The translations under genes were made by a program, and so were the position numbers. Below, piece by piece: positions 23,116 through 31,223 of a DNA stretch of 37,349 nucleotides (positions within the stretch are counted from its first letter, which is position 1; the number at the start of each line of letters is the position of its first letter). Source of the stretch: an uncultured Ruminococcus sp. (GTDB lineage Bacteria > Bacillota > Clostridia > Oscillospirales > Ruminococcaceae); contig UQYQ01000022.1 in the NCBI GenBank assembly GCA_900545345.1, forward strand, positions 1 to 37,349, written 5' to 3'. The notes below the pieces were generated by a model. It had not been told where the DNA came from and made no database searches. It saw only the letters and a program-made list of their open reading frames with translations.

Positions 23116-23970
23116 ATGCCAGCATTATTCGGTCCGGCAGGGAATAGCGAAAGCTTCTCAAAAAAATATAAAAGCTCGATAGATGCACCGCAGTTTATTA
23201 AAGAGCTTGGCATAGACGCATATGAATATCAGTGCGGAAAGGGTGTAAGGGTTTCTGATAAAACAGCTTTTGCACTTCGAGAGAATGCAGAAAAATTCGG
23301 TATTAAGCTATCGCTTCATGCACCGTATTTTATATCTCTTTCAAGTGTTGAAAAGGAAAAGCGTGATAACAGTATAAACTATATAATTCAAAGTGCTGAT
23401 GCTGCAATGAAAATCGGTGCAGACAGAATTGTGATTCATTCAGGTTCGTGTGCAAAAATAACCCGTGAGGAAGCTCTGGAGCTTGCTAAGGATACACTTA
23501 TCCGTGCAAGAGATGAAGCTGTTTCAAAAGGATTTGAGAGTATACATTTCTGCCCCGAAACAATGGGAAAGGTAAACCAGCTTGGTAATTTAGAAGAGGT
23601 ATTAGAGCTTTGTGCTTTGGATGATACCTTTATTCCGTGCATAGATTTCGGTCATCTTAATGCAAGAACTTTCGGCGGAATAAAGGGCAAGACTGAGTAT
23701 GAAGAAATACTGGACAAGATTGAAAACAAGCTCGGAAGCGACAGACTGAAAGTTTTCCATAGTCATTTTTCAAAGATAATATTTACAGACCCCGGCGGTG
23801 AGAAAAAGCATTTGACTTTTGATGATAATCAGGGCTTCGGTCCTGATTACGAGCCTTTGATGGAGCTTGTAGCGAAGAAGAATTTATCTCCTACATTTAT
23901 TTGTGAGAGTGCAGGAACTCAGGCAGAGGATGCTCTTACTATGAAGATGTATTATCAGTCGGTTTTATAA
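23116..23970 (+). CDS. Endonuclease IV-like TIM-barrel protein (AP endonuclease family)
   Basis: A 284-residue TIM-barrel protein of the Nfo/deoxyribonuclease IV family, which cuts DNA at abasic sites using three metal ions. Metal-ligand motifs are seen in order: LHAPYF, VIHSGS, CPETMGK (Glu), DFGHLNAR (Asp and His), HSHFSK and CESAG. Length matches the 280-290 of Nfo. This branch (start PALFGPAGNSESF) differs from E. coli Nfo and is common in clostridia, so I give no gene symbol; true AP-endonuclease activity is likely but not certain. It lies opposite radA, another repair gene. aroQ starts 19 bases after its stop, so it probably heads the aroQ-pepP transcript. Confidence 0.85.
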   Translation: MPALFGPAGNSESFSKKYKSSIDAPQFIKELGIDAYEYQCGKGVRVSDKTAFALRENAEKFGIKLSLHAPYFISLSSVEKEKRDNSINYIIQSADAAMKIGADRIVIHSGSCAKITREEALELAKDTLIRARDEAVSKGFESIHFCPETMGKVNQLGNLEEVLELCALDDTFIPCIDFGHLNARTFGGIKGKTEYEEILDKIENKLGSDRLKVFHSHFSKIIFTDPGGEKKHLTFDDNQGFGPDYEPLMELVAKKNLSPTFICESAGTQAEDALTMKMYYQSVL

Positions 23971-23989
23971 TATAGAAATGGTGATTTAT

Positions 23990-24448
23990 ATGAAAAAAGT
24001 TTTAGTTATACATGGTCCGAACTTAAATCTTCTCGGAGAGCGTGAGCCGGGGATTTACGGAACTGACAGTTTTGAAAGTATTAATAATGAAATTTTGGAA
24101 AATGCCCAAAAGCGAGGTCTTGAATGTGAAATATTTCAGTCAAACCATGAGGGTGCAATAATTGACAAGCTTCATGAAGCAAGAAAAGCTTTTGACGGAG
24201 TTGTCTTAAACGCAGGTGCATATACTCATTACAGTTATGCAATAAGAGATGCAATTAAAGCTATAAGAATACCTGTTGTCGAGGTTCATTTAAGTGATAT
24301 TCATGCCCGTGAGGGATTCAGAGCAAATTCTGTAATTGAAGAAGTCTGTATTTCACAGATTTCGGGGTATGGCAAGAAAAGCTATTTTTTAGGACTTGAT
24401 GAGTTGGTTTCTTACTTTGATAAGCATAGCAGTAAAGAGGGCGAATAG
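23990..24448 (+). CDS. aroQ: 3-dehydroquinate dehydratase, type II
   Basis: Catalyses the third shikimate step, 3-dehydroquinate to 3-dehydroshikimate, as a dodecamer in the cytosol. Motifs: GPNLNLLGEREPGIYG with the catalytic Tyr, NHEGAIIDKLHEA, NAGAYTHYSYAIRDA with the catalytic His nearby, and EVHLSDIHAREGFR. 152 residues, family norm about 145-155. The frame opens at ATG 23978, but ATG 23990 has GGTGAT just before it and gives the family start MKKVLVIHGPN. The other aro genes lie 7 kb downstream in a separate operon. pepP starts one base after its stop. Confidence 0.96.
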   Translation: MKKVLVIHGPNLNLLGEREPGIYGTDSFESINNEILENAQKRGLECEIFQSNHEGAIIDKLHEARKAFDGVVLNAGAYTHYSYAIRDAIKAIRIPVVEVHLSDIHAREGFRANSVIEEVCISQISGYGKKSYFLGLDELVSYFDKHSSKEGE

Positions 24449-24449
24449 A

Positions 24450-25514
24450 TTGACTAATATTGAAAAGCTTCAGGCGAAAATCGGTGATTTCTGCGATTGT
24501 GCAATAATAACTTCAGATGTGAACAGGCGTTATTTTACCGATATGAAATCATCAGCAGGAACGGTAGTTGTTTTTCCCGATAAAGCGTATCTTATAATAG
24601 ATTTCAGATATATTGAAAAAGCTAAAAGTAAAGTTAAAGCTTGTGAGGTCATTGAACAGCAAAGACTTTTTCATCAGATAAACGGTCTTTTGAAAAAGCA
24701 CGGAGCAAAACGAATTGCTATTGAAAGCGATTATCTGACAGTAAGCGGGCTTATAGATTTCAAAGCAAATTTAAAAGGGAAGATAATTGCCGATAAAGAG
24801 CTTAGCAGGCTTATCACATCGCTTAGAACAGTGAAGAGTGACGAAGAAATTCAAAAGATTGAAAAAGCTCAGAGAATAGCAGAAAAAGCGTTCAGCGAAT
24901 TGTTGAATTTTATAAAATCCGGAAAAAATGAGCGGGAAATTGCTCTGAAGCTTGACAGCCTGATGCTTGAAAACGGTGCAGAGGCTTTGTCGTTTGAAAC
25001 TATTGTGCTGTCAGGCAAAAACACTTCTATGCCTCATGGTGTACCAAGCGATAAGAAGGTTGAGCAGGGCGACTTTGTTTTAATGGATTTCGGTGCGGTT
25101 TATGACGGTTATCACAGTGATATGACAAGAACGGTATGCGTTGGTGAACCGACTGATAAACAGCAAAAAATTTATGACATAGTTTTAGATGCTCAAAAGC
25201 AGTGTATTGATTTTGCAAAGGCAGGGATAAGCGGAAGTCAGTTGGATAAGATTGCCCGTGATATAATTTCAAATGAGGGTTACGGTGAATGCTTCGGTCA
25301 TTCTCTCGGACATGGTGTAGGACTTGAAATACATGAATTTCCGAATGCTTCGCCAAATTCGGATTATGGGCTTTTGAAGAACTCTGTAGTAACAATTGAA
25401 CCGGGTATTTATATAGAGGGCGAGTTCGGAGTGAGAATTGAGGATTTTGTTGTGCTTAAAGAGAACGGCTGTGAGAATTTAACGAAAGCACCTAAAGAAC
25501 TGATTGTTTTATAG
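24450..25514 (+). CDS. pepP: M24 family Xaa-Pro aminopeptidase
   Basis: A cytosolic metallopeptidase removing N-terminal residues before proline. 354 residues: a creatinase-type N-terminal domain (about 1-125) and the pita-bread M24 domain (about 130-354). The five metal ligands are visible: DFGAVYDGYHSDMTRT (two Asp), GHSLGHGVGLEIHE (His), IEPGIY (Glu) and VRIEDFV (Glu). An upstream in-frame ATG would overlap aroQ by 50 bases; TTG at 24450 behind GAGGGCG is preferred and begins one base after the aroQ stop, so translation is coupled. Order aroQ-pepP-efp equals yqhS-yqhT-efp of Bacillus subtilis. Confidence 0.92.
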   Translation: MTNIEKLQAKIGDFCDCAIITSDVNRRYFTDMKSSAGTVVVFPDKAYLIIDFRYIEKAKSKVKACEVIEQQRLFHQINGLLKKHGAKRIAIESDYLTVSGLIDFKANLKGKIIADKELSRLITSLRTVKSDEEIQKIEKAQRIAEKAFSELLNFIKSGKNEREIALKLDSLMLENGAEALSFETIVLSGKNTSMPHGVPSDKKVEQGDFVLMDFGAVYDGYHSDMTRTVCVGEPTDKQQKIYDIVLDAQKQCIDFAKAGISGSQLDKIARDIISNEGYGECFGHSLGHGVGLEIHEFPNASPNSDYGLLKNSVVTIEPGIYIEGEFGVRIEDFVVLKENGCENLTKAPKELIVL

Positions 25515-25528
25515 TTTTATTTTAGGGG

Positions 25529-25557
25529 TTGCAATTAATATAAATTTTTGGTATAAT
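25529..25557 (+). promoter_or_regulatory. Promoter of efp
   Basis: TTGCAA (25529-25534), 17-base spacer, TATAAT (25552-25557), about 72 bases before the efp start. It gives efp its own promoter in addition to read-through from pepP. Confidence 0.75.
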
Positions 25558-25629
25558 GTTTTCAATAGCATTATAAGTGTTTTTGTAATGCACAGATTTT
25601 AATATGATTTTTATTTGGAGGATAAATTT

Positions 25630-26187
25630 ATGGTAACAGCAGGAGATTTCAGAAATGGAATGACTTTTGAAGAAGACGGAAACGTAATGCAGATTGTTGA
25701 GTTTCAGCATGTTAAACCCGGTAAGGGTGCGGCTTTTGTAAGAGCTAAGGTTAGAAATGTAATTTCAGGCTCTGTTGTTGAAAAGACTTATAATCCAACA
25801 GCAAAATTCCCTACAGCATTCGTTGAAAGAAAGGATATGGAATATTCATATACTGACGGTGATTTATACTACTTTATGGACCCTGAAACATATGAGCAGA
25901 TTCCTATTAACGATTCTGAACTTGACGATAACTTTAAGTTTGTTAAAGAACAGATGATTTGTAAGATTCTTTCTTATAAAGGCAATGTTTTCGGTGTTGA
26001 ACCGCCTAACTTTGTTGAACTTGAAGTAACTGAAACAGACCCAGGTTTTAAGGGTGATACAGCTACTAATGCTACTAAGCCTGCAACTTTAGAAACAGGT
26101 GCGGAGATTAAGGTTCCTCTGTTTATTGAAATCGGTGATGTAATCAGAATCGATACCAGAACAGGCGAATATATGGAAAGAGCATAG
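25630..26187 (+). CDS. efp: Translation elongation factor P
   Basis: EF-P binds between the P and E sites of stalled ribosomes and helps form bonds at polyproline stretches. The 185 residues are the exact usual length, with three beta domains: the KOW-like N-terminal domain with the tip loop KPGKGAAF (the Lys that is modified in many species), the middle OB domain, and the C-terminal domain ending IDTRTGEYMERA. The frame opens at TTG 25615, but that triplet lies in the Shine-Dalgarno region; ATG 25630 with GGAGG upstream is correct. A terminator hairpin begins at its stop codon. Confidence 0.97.
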   Translation: MVTAGDFRNGMTFEEDGNVMQIVEFQHVKPGKGAAFVRAKVRNVISGSVVEKTYNPTAKFPTAFVERKDMEYSYTDGDLYYFMDPETYEQIPINDSELDDNFKFVKEQMICKILSYKGNVFGVEPPNFVELEVTETDPGFKGDTATNATKPATLETGAEIKVPLFIEIGDVIRIDTRTGEYMERA

Positions 26188-26218
26188 TGTGAAAAAGAAT
26201 TTTTTCACACGCGTTTTT
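26187..26218 (+). terminator. Terminator after efp
   Basis: A perfect 10-bp stem GTGTGAAAAA/TTTTTCACAC (26187-26196 with 26201-26210) with a 4-base loop, starting on the last base of the efp stop codon and followed by GCGTTTTT. Confidence 0.75.
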
Positions 26219-26269
26219 GAGCCTTTGTCACAAAAATCAGTGTGGCAATTCCGTTAACGGAACCGGCTC
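26219..26269 (+). ncRNA. Candidate structured RNA: compact three-way junction
   Basis: A 51-base segment can fold almost completely. Outer stem: GAGCC (26219-26223) with GGCTC (26265-26269). Second stem: TTGTCACA (26225-26232) with TGTGGCAA (26241-26248), one G-U pair. Third stem: TTCCG (26249-26253) with CGGAA (26258-26262) and a TTAA loop. Only three bases are unpaired in the junction. I do not recognise it as a known RNA family. It lies between the efp terminator and the FMN riboswitch; the 58 bases after it hold no clear promoter. Confidence 0.5.
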
Positions 26270-26327
26270 AAATTCTGTCTAAACAATTGCGAACAAGGTG
26301 AATTCAAACCCTAAAATAGAATAATTA

Positions 26328-26440
26328 GTTTCAGGGGGTGGTGAAATTCCACACCGGTGGTTAAAGTCCACGAACAGAGATAATCTCTGCCGATTTGGTG
26401 AAATTCCAAAACCGACGGTTAAAGTCCGGATGGAAGAAAC
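26328..26440 (+). promoter_or_regulatory. FMN riboswitch (RFN element)
   Basis: The conserved RFN blocks are present in order: AGGGGGTGGTGAAATTCC, ACCGGTGGTTAAAGTCC, GGTGAAATTCC and ACCGACGGTTAAAGTCCGG, ending GATGGAAGAAAC. P1 is GTTTC (26328-26332) with GAAAC (26436-26440). It senses flavin mononucleotide and controls the downstream ribU. Confidence 0.95.
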
Positions 26441-26444
26441 GACA

Positions 26445-26507
26445 GTATTTTATGATATTAAGCATAAAAATACCTCTGAGCATTTTTGTTCAGAGGTTTT
26501 TTCTTTT
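26445..26507 (+). terminator. Expression platform of the FMN riboswitch
   Basis: The terminator stem ACCTCTGA/TCAGAGGT (26472-26479 with 26490-26497) is followed by TTTTTTCTTTT. An upstream A/T-rich stem, GTATTTTATG (26445-26454) with CATAAAAATAC (26463-26473), shares two bases with it and may compete. The form fits transcription stop when FMN is bound. Two further small hairpins (26528-26550 and 26553-26569) lie before ribU. Confidence 0.85.
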
Positions 26508-26602
26508 GTTTCTCCCGATTTTTTAAAAAAGCCTATAGTTTTCAGGCTTTGTATGTGTGATTTACACATTTATTAAAATATCTGGAAAGGACTGATTTTA
26601 TC

Positions 26603-27217
26603 ATGTCAAACACAAAAAAAATTAATACAAGGAAACTTGCGGTAATTGCAGTTATGAGTGCTGTTTCACTTTTAATATATTATTTTGATTTTCCTGTTCC
26701 GTTTATGCCAAGCTTTATAAAGCTTGATTTATCAAATGTAATTCCGCTTATTACAGGTTTTGCTTTCGGACCTGTTTCAGGTGTGTTAGTATGTCTTATA
26801 AAAGACATTATACACTTAGTGATTAAAGGATTAGGCACAACTATGGGAGTAGGAGATATTTTCGATTTTGTAACAAGTGCTGCATTTGTATTATCGGCGT
26901 CACTTATTTACAGAAAAAACAAAACGAAAAAAGGTGCTGTTATTGCCAGTATTATAGGAACCTTTGTATTTACCATAGTAAGTCTGCCGCTTAACTATTT
27001 TGTTACTTATCCTATATATGCGAAAGCGTTCGGCGGTATGGAAGCGATTATTGGTGCTTATAGAAAATTTTTACCGGGAGTAAAGAATCTTTTCGCTGCT
27101 CTTTGTATATTTAATGTACCGTTTACTTTAATTAAAGGACTTTTATGTTCTTTAGTTACCATTTTGATTTATAAACCTCTTTCACCGATAATAAAAGGAA
27201 ATCAGATGAAAAAATAG
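26603..27217 (+). CDS. ribU: Riboflavin ECF transporter substrate-binding subunit
   Basis: RibU is the membrane S-component that binds riboflavin and works with the shared ECF module (EcfA, EcfA', EcfT) encoded elsewhere. 204 residues with about six hydrophobic helices and a basic tail. The family pattern is seen in the N-terminal KLAVIAVMSAVSLLIYYFDF, followed by PSFIKLDLSNVIPLITGFAF, and in GPVSGVLVCLIKDIIHL. The FMN riboswitch directly upstream confirms the flavin link. It is monocistronic: a terminator follows. The ATG has AAAGGA about 13 bases upstream, a rather long spacing. Confidence 0.95.
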   Translation: MSNTKKINTRKLAVIAVMSAVSLLIYYFDFPVPFMPSFIKLDLSNVIPLITGFAFGPVSGVLVCLIKDIIHLVIKGLGTTMGVGDIFDFVTSAAFVLSASLIYRKNKTKKGAVIASIIGTFVFTIVSLPLNYFVTYPIYAKAFGGMEAIIGAYRKFLPGVKNLFAALCIFNVPFTLIKGLLCSLVTILIYKPLSPIIKGNQMKK

Positions 27218-27257
27218 ATTTAATTATCCTTGTTCGTAATTATATAGTTAAAAAGTT

Positions 27258-27299
27258 AAGGGACTGAAATCCGTTAAAAAGATTTCAATCCCTTTTTTA
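27258..27299. terminator. Bidirectional terminator between ribU and the AI-2E family gene
   Basis: A long stem AAGGGACTGAAATC (27258-27271) with GATTTCAATCCCTT (27281-27294), one internal mismatch, followed by TTTTT on the plus strand. Confidence 0.8.
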
Positions 27300-27317
27300 T
27301 TGATTTTTAAATCCGTT

Positions 27318-28601
27318 TTAATGTGACTCCTGATTTATTTCGTTTGCTTCTTCTATGCTCGGAATATCAAGTGCGTAAAGCTCTTCGATTGTCAGGGGCT
27401 TTTTATTTGAATTGGTTTTATAAAGATGTTCAATATCATTTTTATAATAGTTGGTCGAAACAGGAAGCTTTTTTCTTCTCAGCTTTTTTTCAACAGAATC
27501 TCTTGACAGGCTGTATATGACTGCGAATGTCGGAACAGACAAAATCATTCCTACAAATCCGAATAAGCCTCCGCCGACAAAGAGTGAAATCATAACCCAT
27601 ATTGCAGGAAGTCCCGTTGAATCACCGAGAATTCTCGGACCTAAGAAATTACCGTCGAACTGCTGAAGCAGAATAACAAATATTATAAACGGAATAAGCT
27701 TTTTAGGTTCAACTAAAAGAACTAAAAGACCGGTAGGTATTGCACCTATAAAAGGACCGAAGAAAGGAATTACATTTGTTATGCCTATTATAACCGCAAT
27801 CATTATGGCATACGGAACTTTCATAATGAGCAGGCAAGGAACAGCTATAAGTCCTATAATAAGCGAATCTAAAACTTTTCCTGTTATAAAACCGCCGAAA
27901 ACAGTATGGCTTTTTTTTGCCACCTCAAAAATCTTTTCGCACTTTTTCTTTGAAAAGCTTGCAAGAAGTATCTTTTTAATCTGGGCGAGAAGATTGTCTT
28001 TACTGCACAAAAAGTATATTGAAACAATCACGCCGAGAACGAAATCCTTTAAGAATCCTAAGAATCCCCACGCTCCTGAAACCAGATTGTTAAGCATAGG
28101 CTCTGCCTTTTCAACCAAGTCAGCAGCATTGGTTGAATACTCACTGATTTTTTCAGATATAAAAGAGTATATTTTCGGGTGGTCTGAGAACAGCGATTTG
28201 GCATATTCCTGAAGTCTGCTGAACATTGAAGTCAGGTTGGCAAAAATTTCAGATATGCTGCTTACTAAGGCAGGAACGATTATTGATATAACTCCTATTA
28301 TAAATGCGATAAATAAAAGCTCGACCGCCGTTACTGAAATAGCTGTTGTAAGCTTGGGCATTTTCTTTTTGGTGAAAACCCTTTTGTTTAAAAGACCGTT
28401 TATAGATTTTGTAATAGGATTTAGTATATAAGCAATAGCGAATCCCCAAATGACAGGCATCAAAATGTCAACTATCGTACTCATCAGCCTGAGAATAGAC
28501 GGAAATTTAAATACCGCTATTGCCATAACAAATCCAATAGCCAAAACAATAAGTACATATGCCGCTATTGTGTTGTATTTTTTGTTTGAATATAATTTCA
28601 A
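27318..28601 (-). CDS. AI-2E/PerM family membrane protein
   Basis: A 427-residue polytopic membrane protein (about eight hydrophobic segments) of the former UPF0118/DUF20 family. The family signature LGPRILGDSTGLPAIWVM, with VGGGLFGFVGMILSVPTFAV after it, lies in the C-terminal half. A basic, polar tail of about 65 residues follows the last helix. Members have been linked to autoinducer-2 export, sodium/proton exchange and, in Bacillus, sporulation (YtvI); sequence alone does not decide. The start is TTG at 28599-28601 with GGAGG 8 bases upstream; no ATG fits better. It is divergent from pcrA and appears monocistronic. Confidence 0.88.
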   Translation of the reverse strand: MKLYSNKKYNTIAAYVLIVLAIGFVMAIAVFKFPSILRLMSTIVDILMPVIWGFAIAYILNPITKSINGLLNKRVFTKKKMPKLTTAISVTAVELLFIAFIIGVISIIVPALVSSISEIFANLTSMFSRLQEYAKSLFSDHPKIYSFISEKISEYSTNAADLVEKAEPMLNNLVSGAWGFLGFLKDFVLGVIVSIYFLCSKDNLLAQIKKILLASFSKKKCEKIFEVAKKSHTVFGGFITGKVLDSLIIGLIAVPCLLIMKVPYAIMIAVIIGITNVIPFFGPFIGAIPTGLLVLLVEPKKLIPFIIFVILLQQFDGNFLGPRILGDSTGLPAIWVMISLFVGGGLFGFVGMILSVPTFAVIYSLSRDSVEKKLRRKKLPVSTNYYKNDIEHLYKTNSNKKPLTIEELYALDIPSIEEANEINQESH

Positions 28602-28745
28602 AGCAATTCCTCCGTATTTTCGGGTGGTTTTTTAAAAAAGTAATCTGTTTATTAAATTATACACTAATACATATAAAAAATCTATAGTTTTAAGTAACAA
28701 TTTTTATTTTTTAATATAAAAAACCTTTTAATATTGTCGGACTTG

Positions 28746-28754
28746 TGATATAAT
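28746..28754 (+). promoter_or_regulatory. Extended -10 promoter of pcrA
   Basis: TGATATAAT (extended -10 TG, one base, TATAAT) about 46 bases before the start codon. The -35 region is poor, which an extended -10 can tolerate. Confidence 0.5.
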
Positions 28755-28799
28755 TACTTTAATTATTATTTTTTCATTTCAGGAGGTTATGTTTATTTC

Positions 28800-31163
28800 A
28801 TGGGCAATGAAAATTATATAGATTTAAAAAAGCGTGCTTTGGAAAAGTATTTTGAAAATATGAACCCTGAGCAGAGAAAAGCAATTTTTAAAATCAAAGG
28901 ACCTGTTTTGATTTTAGCGGGAGCAGGAAGCGGAAAGACAACAGTCTTAGTAAACCGAATAGCTAATATGATATATTTCGGAAATGCTTATAACAGTGAC
29001 GAAGCACTTTTCACCGATGATGAAGCTGAATTTTTAAAGCGTTATGCAGACGGATTTGAAAATGACAATGAAACGCTGAAAAGAATAATAGCCGTTGACA
29101 CTGTCAACCCTTGGAACATTTTAGCTATCACTTTCACAAATAAGGCAGCAGGGGAGCTTAAAGAGAGAATATCAAATATGCTCGGTGAAGCAGGTGAAGG
29201 ATTAACAGCTGCTACATTTCACTCGGCTTGTGTAAGAATTCTAAGGCGTGAGTGTGATAAAATCGGTTTTACAAACAGCTTTACGATATACGACAGTGAT
29301 GATTCGCAAAGAGTATTGAAATCGTGCTTGCAGGAACTTGACATATCTGATAAAATGTTTCCGCCGAGAATGGTTTTGTCAGAGATTTCACGTCAAAAGG
29401 ATTTGATGATAAGCCCGCAGGAATATGAAAATCAGAATCAGACAGATTATAGAAAATCAACTATTGCAAAGATTTATAAACTCTATCAGCATAAGCTTTT
29501 AGCGTCAAATGCTATGGATTTTGACGATATTATCTGTCACACAGTAAGACTGTTTGAAGAAAATCCCGATGTGCTGAGTCACTATCAGAATTTGTATAAG
29601 TACATAGTGGTTGACGAGTATCAGGATACGAATATGGTGCAGTATCGTTTGGTGTCTATGCTTTCATCTAAATTTGAAAATCTGTGTGTTGTCGGTGATG
29701 ATGACCAGAGTATTTATAAATTCAGAGGTGCAACGATAGAAAATATTCTTTCGTTTGAAAATCAATTTGACGAGTGTACAGTTATCAGACTTGAACAGAA
29801 TTATCGTTCAACTCAGAATATTCTAAGCTGTGCAAACGAATTGATAAAAAATAACAAAGGAAGAAAAGGTAAAAACCTCTGGACCGCAATGGGTGACGGC
29901 GATAAGGTTAATGTATATAAAGCCGGCAATGAAAGAAATGAGGCTAAGTTTATTGCCGATACGATTTTGTCAGGTATAAAGCAGGGCAGAAAATATAACG
30001 AATACGCTGTGCTTTACAGAATGAACGCTCAGTCTAATGCTGTTGAGCAGGCTTTTGTTCAAAGCGGAATTTCATATAAAATTATCGGCGGTCAAAAGTT
30101 CTTTGACCGAAAGGAAATAAAGGATATTCTATCTTATTTGGCAGTTATAAACAATCACAATGATATTTTAAGACTGAGAAGAATAATCAATGAACCTAAG
30201 CGTTCTATCGGCAATGCAACCGTCACAACCTTAGAGCAGATAACATCGGATTTGGGAATTCCTATTATTGATGTTATGAAGGATAGCGAGGCTTTAGTTC
30301 CGCTTTCAAAAAAAGCAAAGGTTTTAGTTCCTTTAGCACAGATGTTTGAGTATTTGACTGAAATTTCCGAAACAGTTTCTCTTGAAGAGCTTTTAGATGA
30401 GCTTATGGAGGTTTCGGGATACCGTGCATTTTTGAAATCTCAGGGTGAAGAAGGCGAAATGCGTTTAGATAATATTGAAGAGTTAAAGTCTACTATGGTT
30501 AAATATTCTGAAGAGGCTGAGGAGCCCAGCCTTTCGGGGTTCTTAGAAGAGATTTCTCTCTTTACCGATGTTGATAATTTAGAAGAAGACGGTGATTATG
30601 TTGTTATGATGACAATTCACTCTTCAAAGGGTCTTGAGTTTCCTACTGTTTTTGTTGCGGGTATGGAGGAAAATATCTTTCCGTCGCAGAGAAGCATTAT
30701 GGAAAGTGAGGCTGAAGTTGAAGAAGAACGCCGTTTGGCATATGTTGCAATAACAAGAGCGAAGAAAGAGCTTTATTTATTGCACAGCAGTGAGAGAATG
30801 TTATATGGTATCACTAACCGAAACGCCAGGTCACGATTTATCAAGGAGCTTCCGCCTGAGCTCCTTAATGAAGAAAGTGAAAGTTTAATTCGGTCAACAG
30901 GCGTAAACACGGCATATGCGAAAGCTCAGCCTGTTTCAAGTATGTCACTTCAAAAACAGCTTGCAGTAAAGAGAAGGGCTGAAACAAAAACGGCATCTGA
31001 CCAGAATTTTGAGACAGGAAACAGAGTTTCACACAACATTTTCGGTGAGGGAACTGTCCTGTCAGCTAAGAGAATGGCAAACGATACCATGCTTGAGGTT
31101 GCCTTTGATACAAAGGGTACAAAAAAAATTATGGCGAATTTCGCAAAAATCAAGAAGCTGTAG
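28800..31163 (+). CDS. pcrA: ATP-dependent DNA helicase PcrA/UvrD
   Basis: A 3'-5' superfamily 1 DNA helicase for repair, rolling-circle replication and transcription conflicts. Motifs in order: Walker A GAGSGKTT (41-48), TFTNKAAGELKERI, DEYQDTN, GDDDQSIYKFRGA, QNYRST, TIHSSKGLEF and AYVAITRAK. Residues 60-105 are an extra acidic segment between motifs I and Ia, absent from Bacillus PcrA as I know it. The last 55 residues (FETGNRVSHNIFGEGTVL to the end) form the Tudor-like tail that binds RNA polymerase. 787 residues. AGGAGG lies 13 bases from ATG, a wide spacing. It heads the plus-strand run into the aro genes. Confidence 0.95.
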   Translation: MGNENYIDLKKRALEKYFENMNPEQRKAIFKIKGPVLILAGAGSGKTTVLVNRIANMIYFGNAYNSDEALFTDDEAEFLKRYADGFENDNETLKRIIAVDTVNPWNILAITFTNKAAGELKERISNMLGEAGEGLTAATFHSACVRILRRECDKIGFTNSFTIYDSDDSQRVLKSCLQELDISDKMFPPRMVLSEISRQKDLMISPQEYENQNQTDYRKSTIAKIYKLYQHKLLASNAMDFDDIICHTVRLFEENPDVLSHYQNLYKYIVVDEYQDTNMVQYRLVSMLSSKFENLCVVGDDDQSIYKFRGATIENILSFENQFDECTVIRLEQNYRSTQNILSCANELIKNNKGRKGKNLWTAMGDGDKVNVYKAGNERNEAKFIADTILSGIKQGRKYNEYAVLYRMNAQSNAVEQAFVQSGISYKIIGGQKFFDRKEIKDILSYLAVINNHNDILRLRRIINEPKRSIGNATVTTLEQITSDLGIPIIDVMKDSEALVPLSKKAKVLVPLAQMFEYLTEISETVSLEELLDELMEVSGYRAFLKSQGEEGEMRLDNIEELKSTMVKYSEEAEEPSLSGFLEEISLFTDVDNLEEDGDYVVMMTIHSSKGLEFPTVFVAGMEENIFPSQRSIMESEAEVEEERRLAYVAITRAKKELYLLHSSERMLYGITNRNARSRFIKELPPELLNEESESLIRSTGVNTAYAKAQPVSSMSLQKQLAVKRRAETKTASDQNFETGNRVSHNIFGEGTVLSAKRMANDTMLEVAFDTKGTKKIMANFAKIKKL

Positions 31164-31223
31164 ATTTATAAAAGGTAAATTTAAAACAGATAATTATTTT
31201 CATGTTTATTAGGAGGATTTATT

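Noticed and set aside
26290..26315. tRNA T-arm-like GGTGAATTCAAACCC
   Set aside because: No acceptor stem, D-arm or anticodon arm can be built around it.
27781..28212. 143-codon open frame on the plus strand
   Set aside because: It is a shadow of the AI-2E family gene on the other strand; no start signal.
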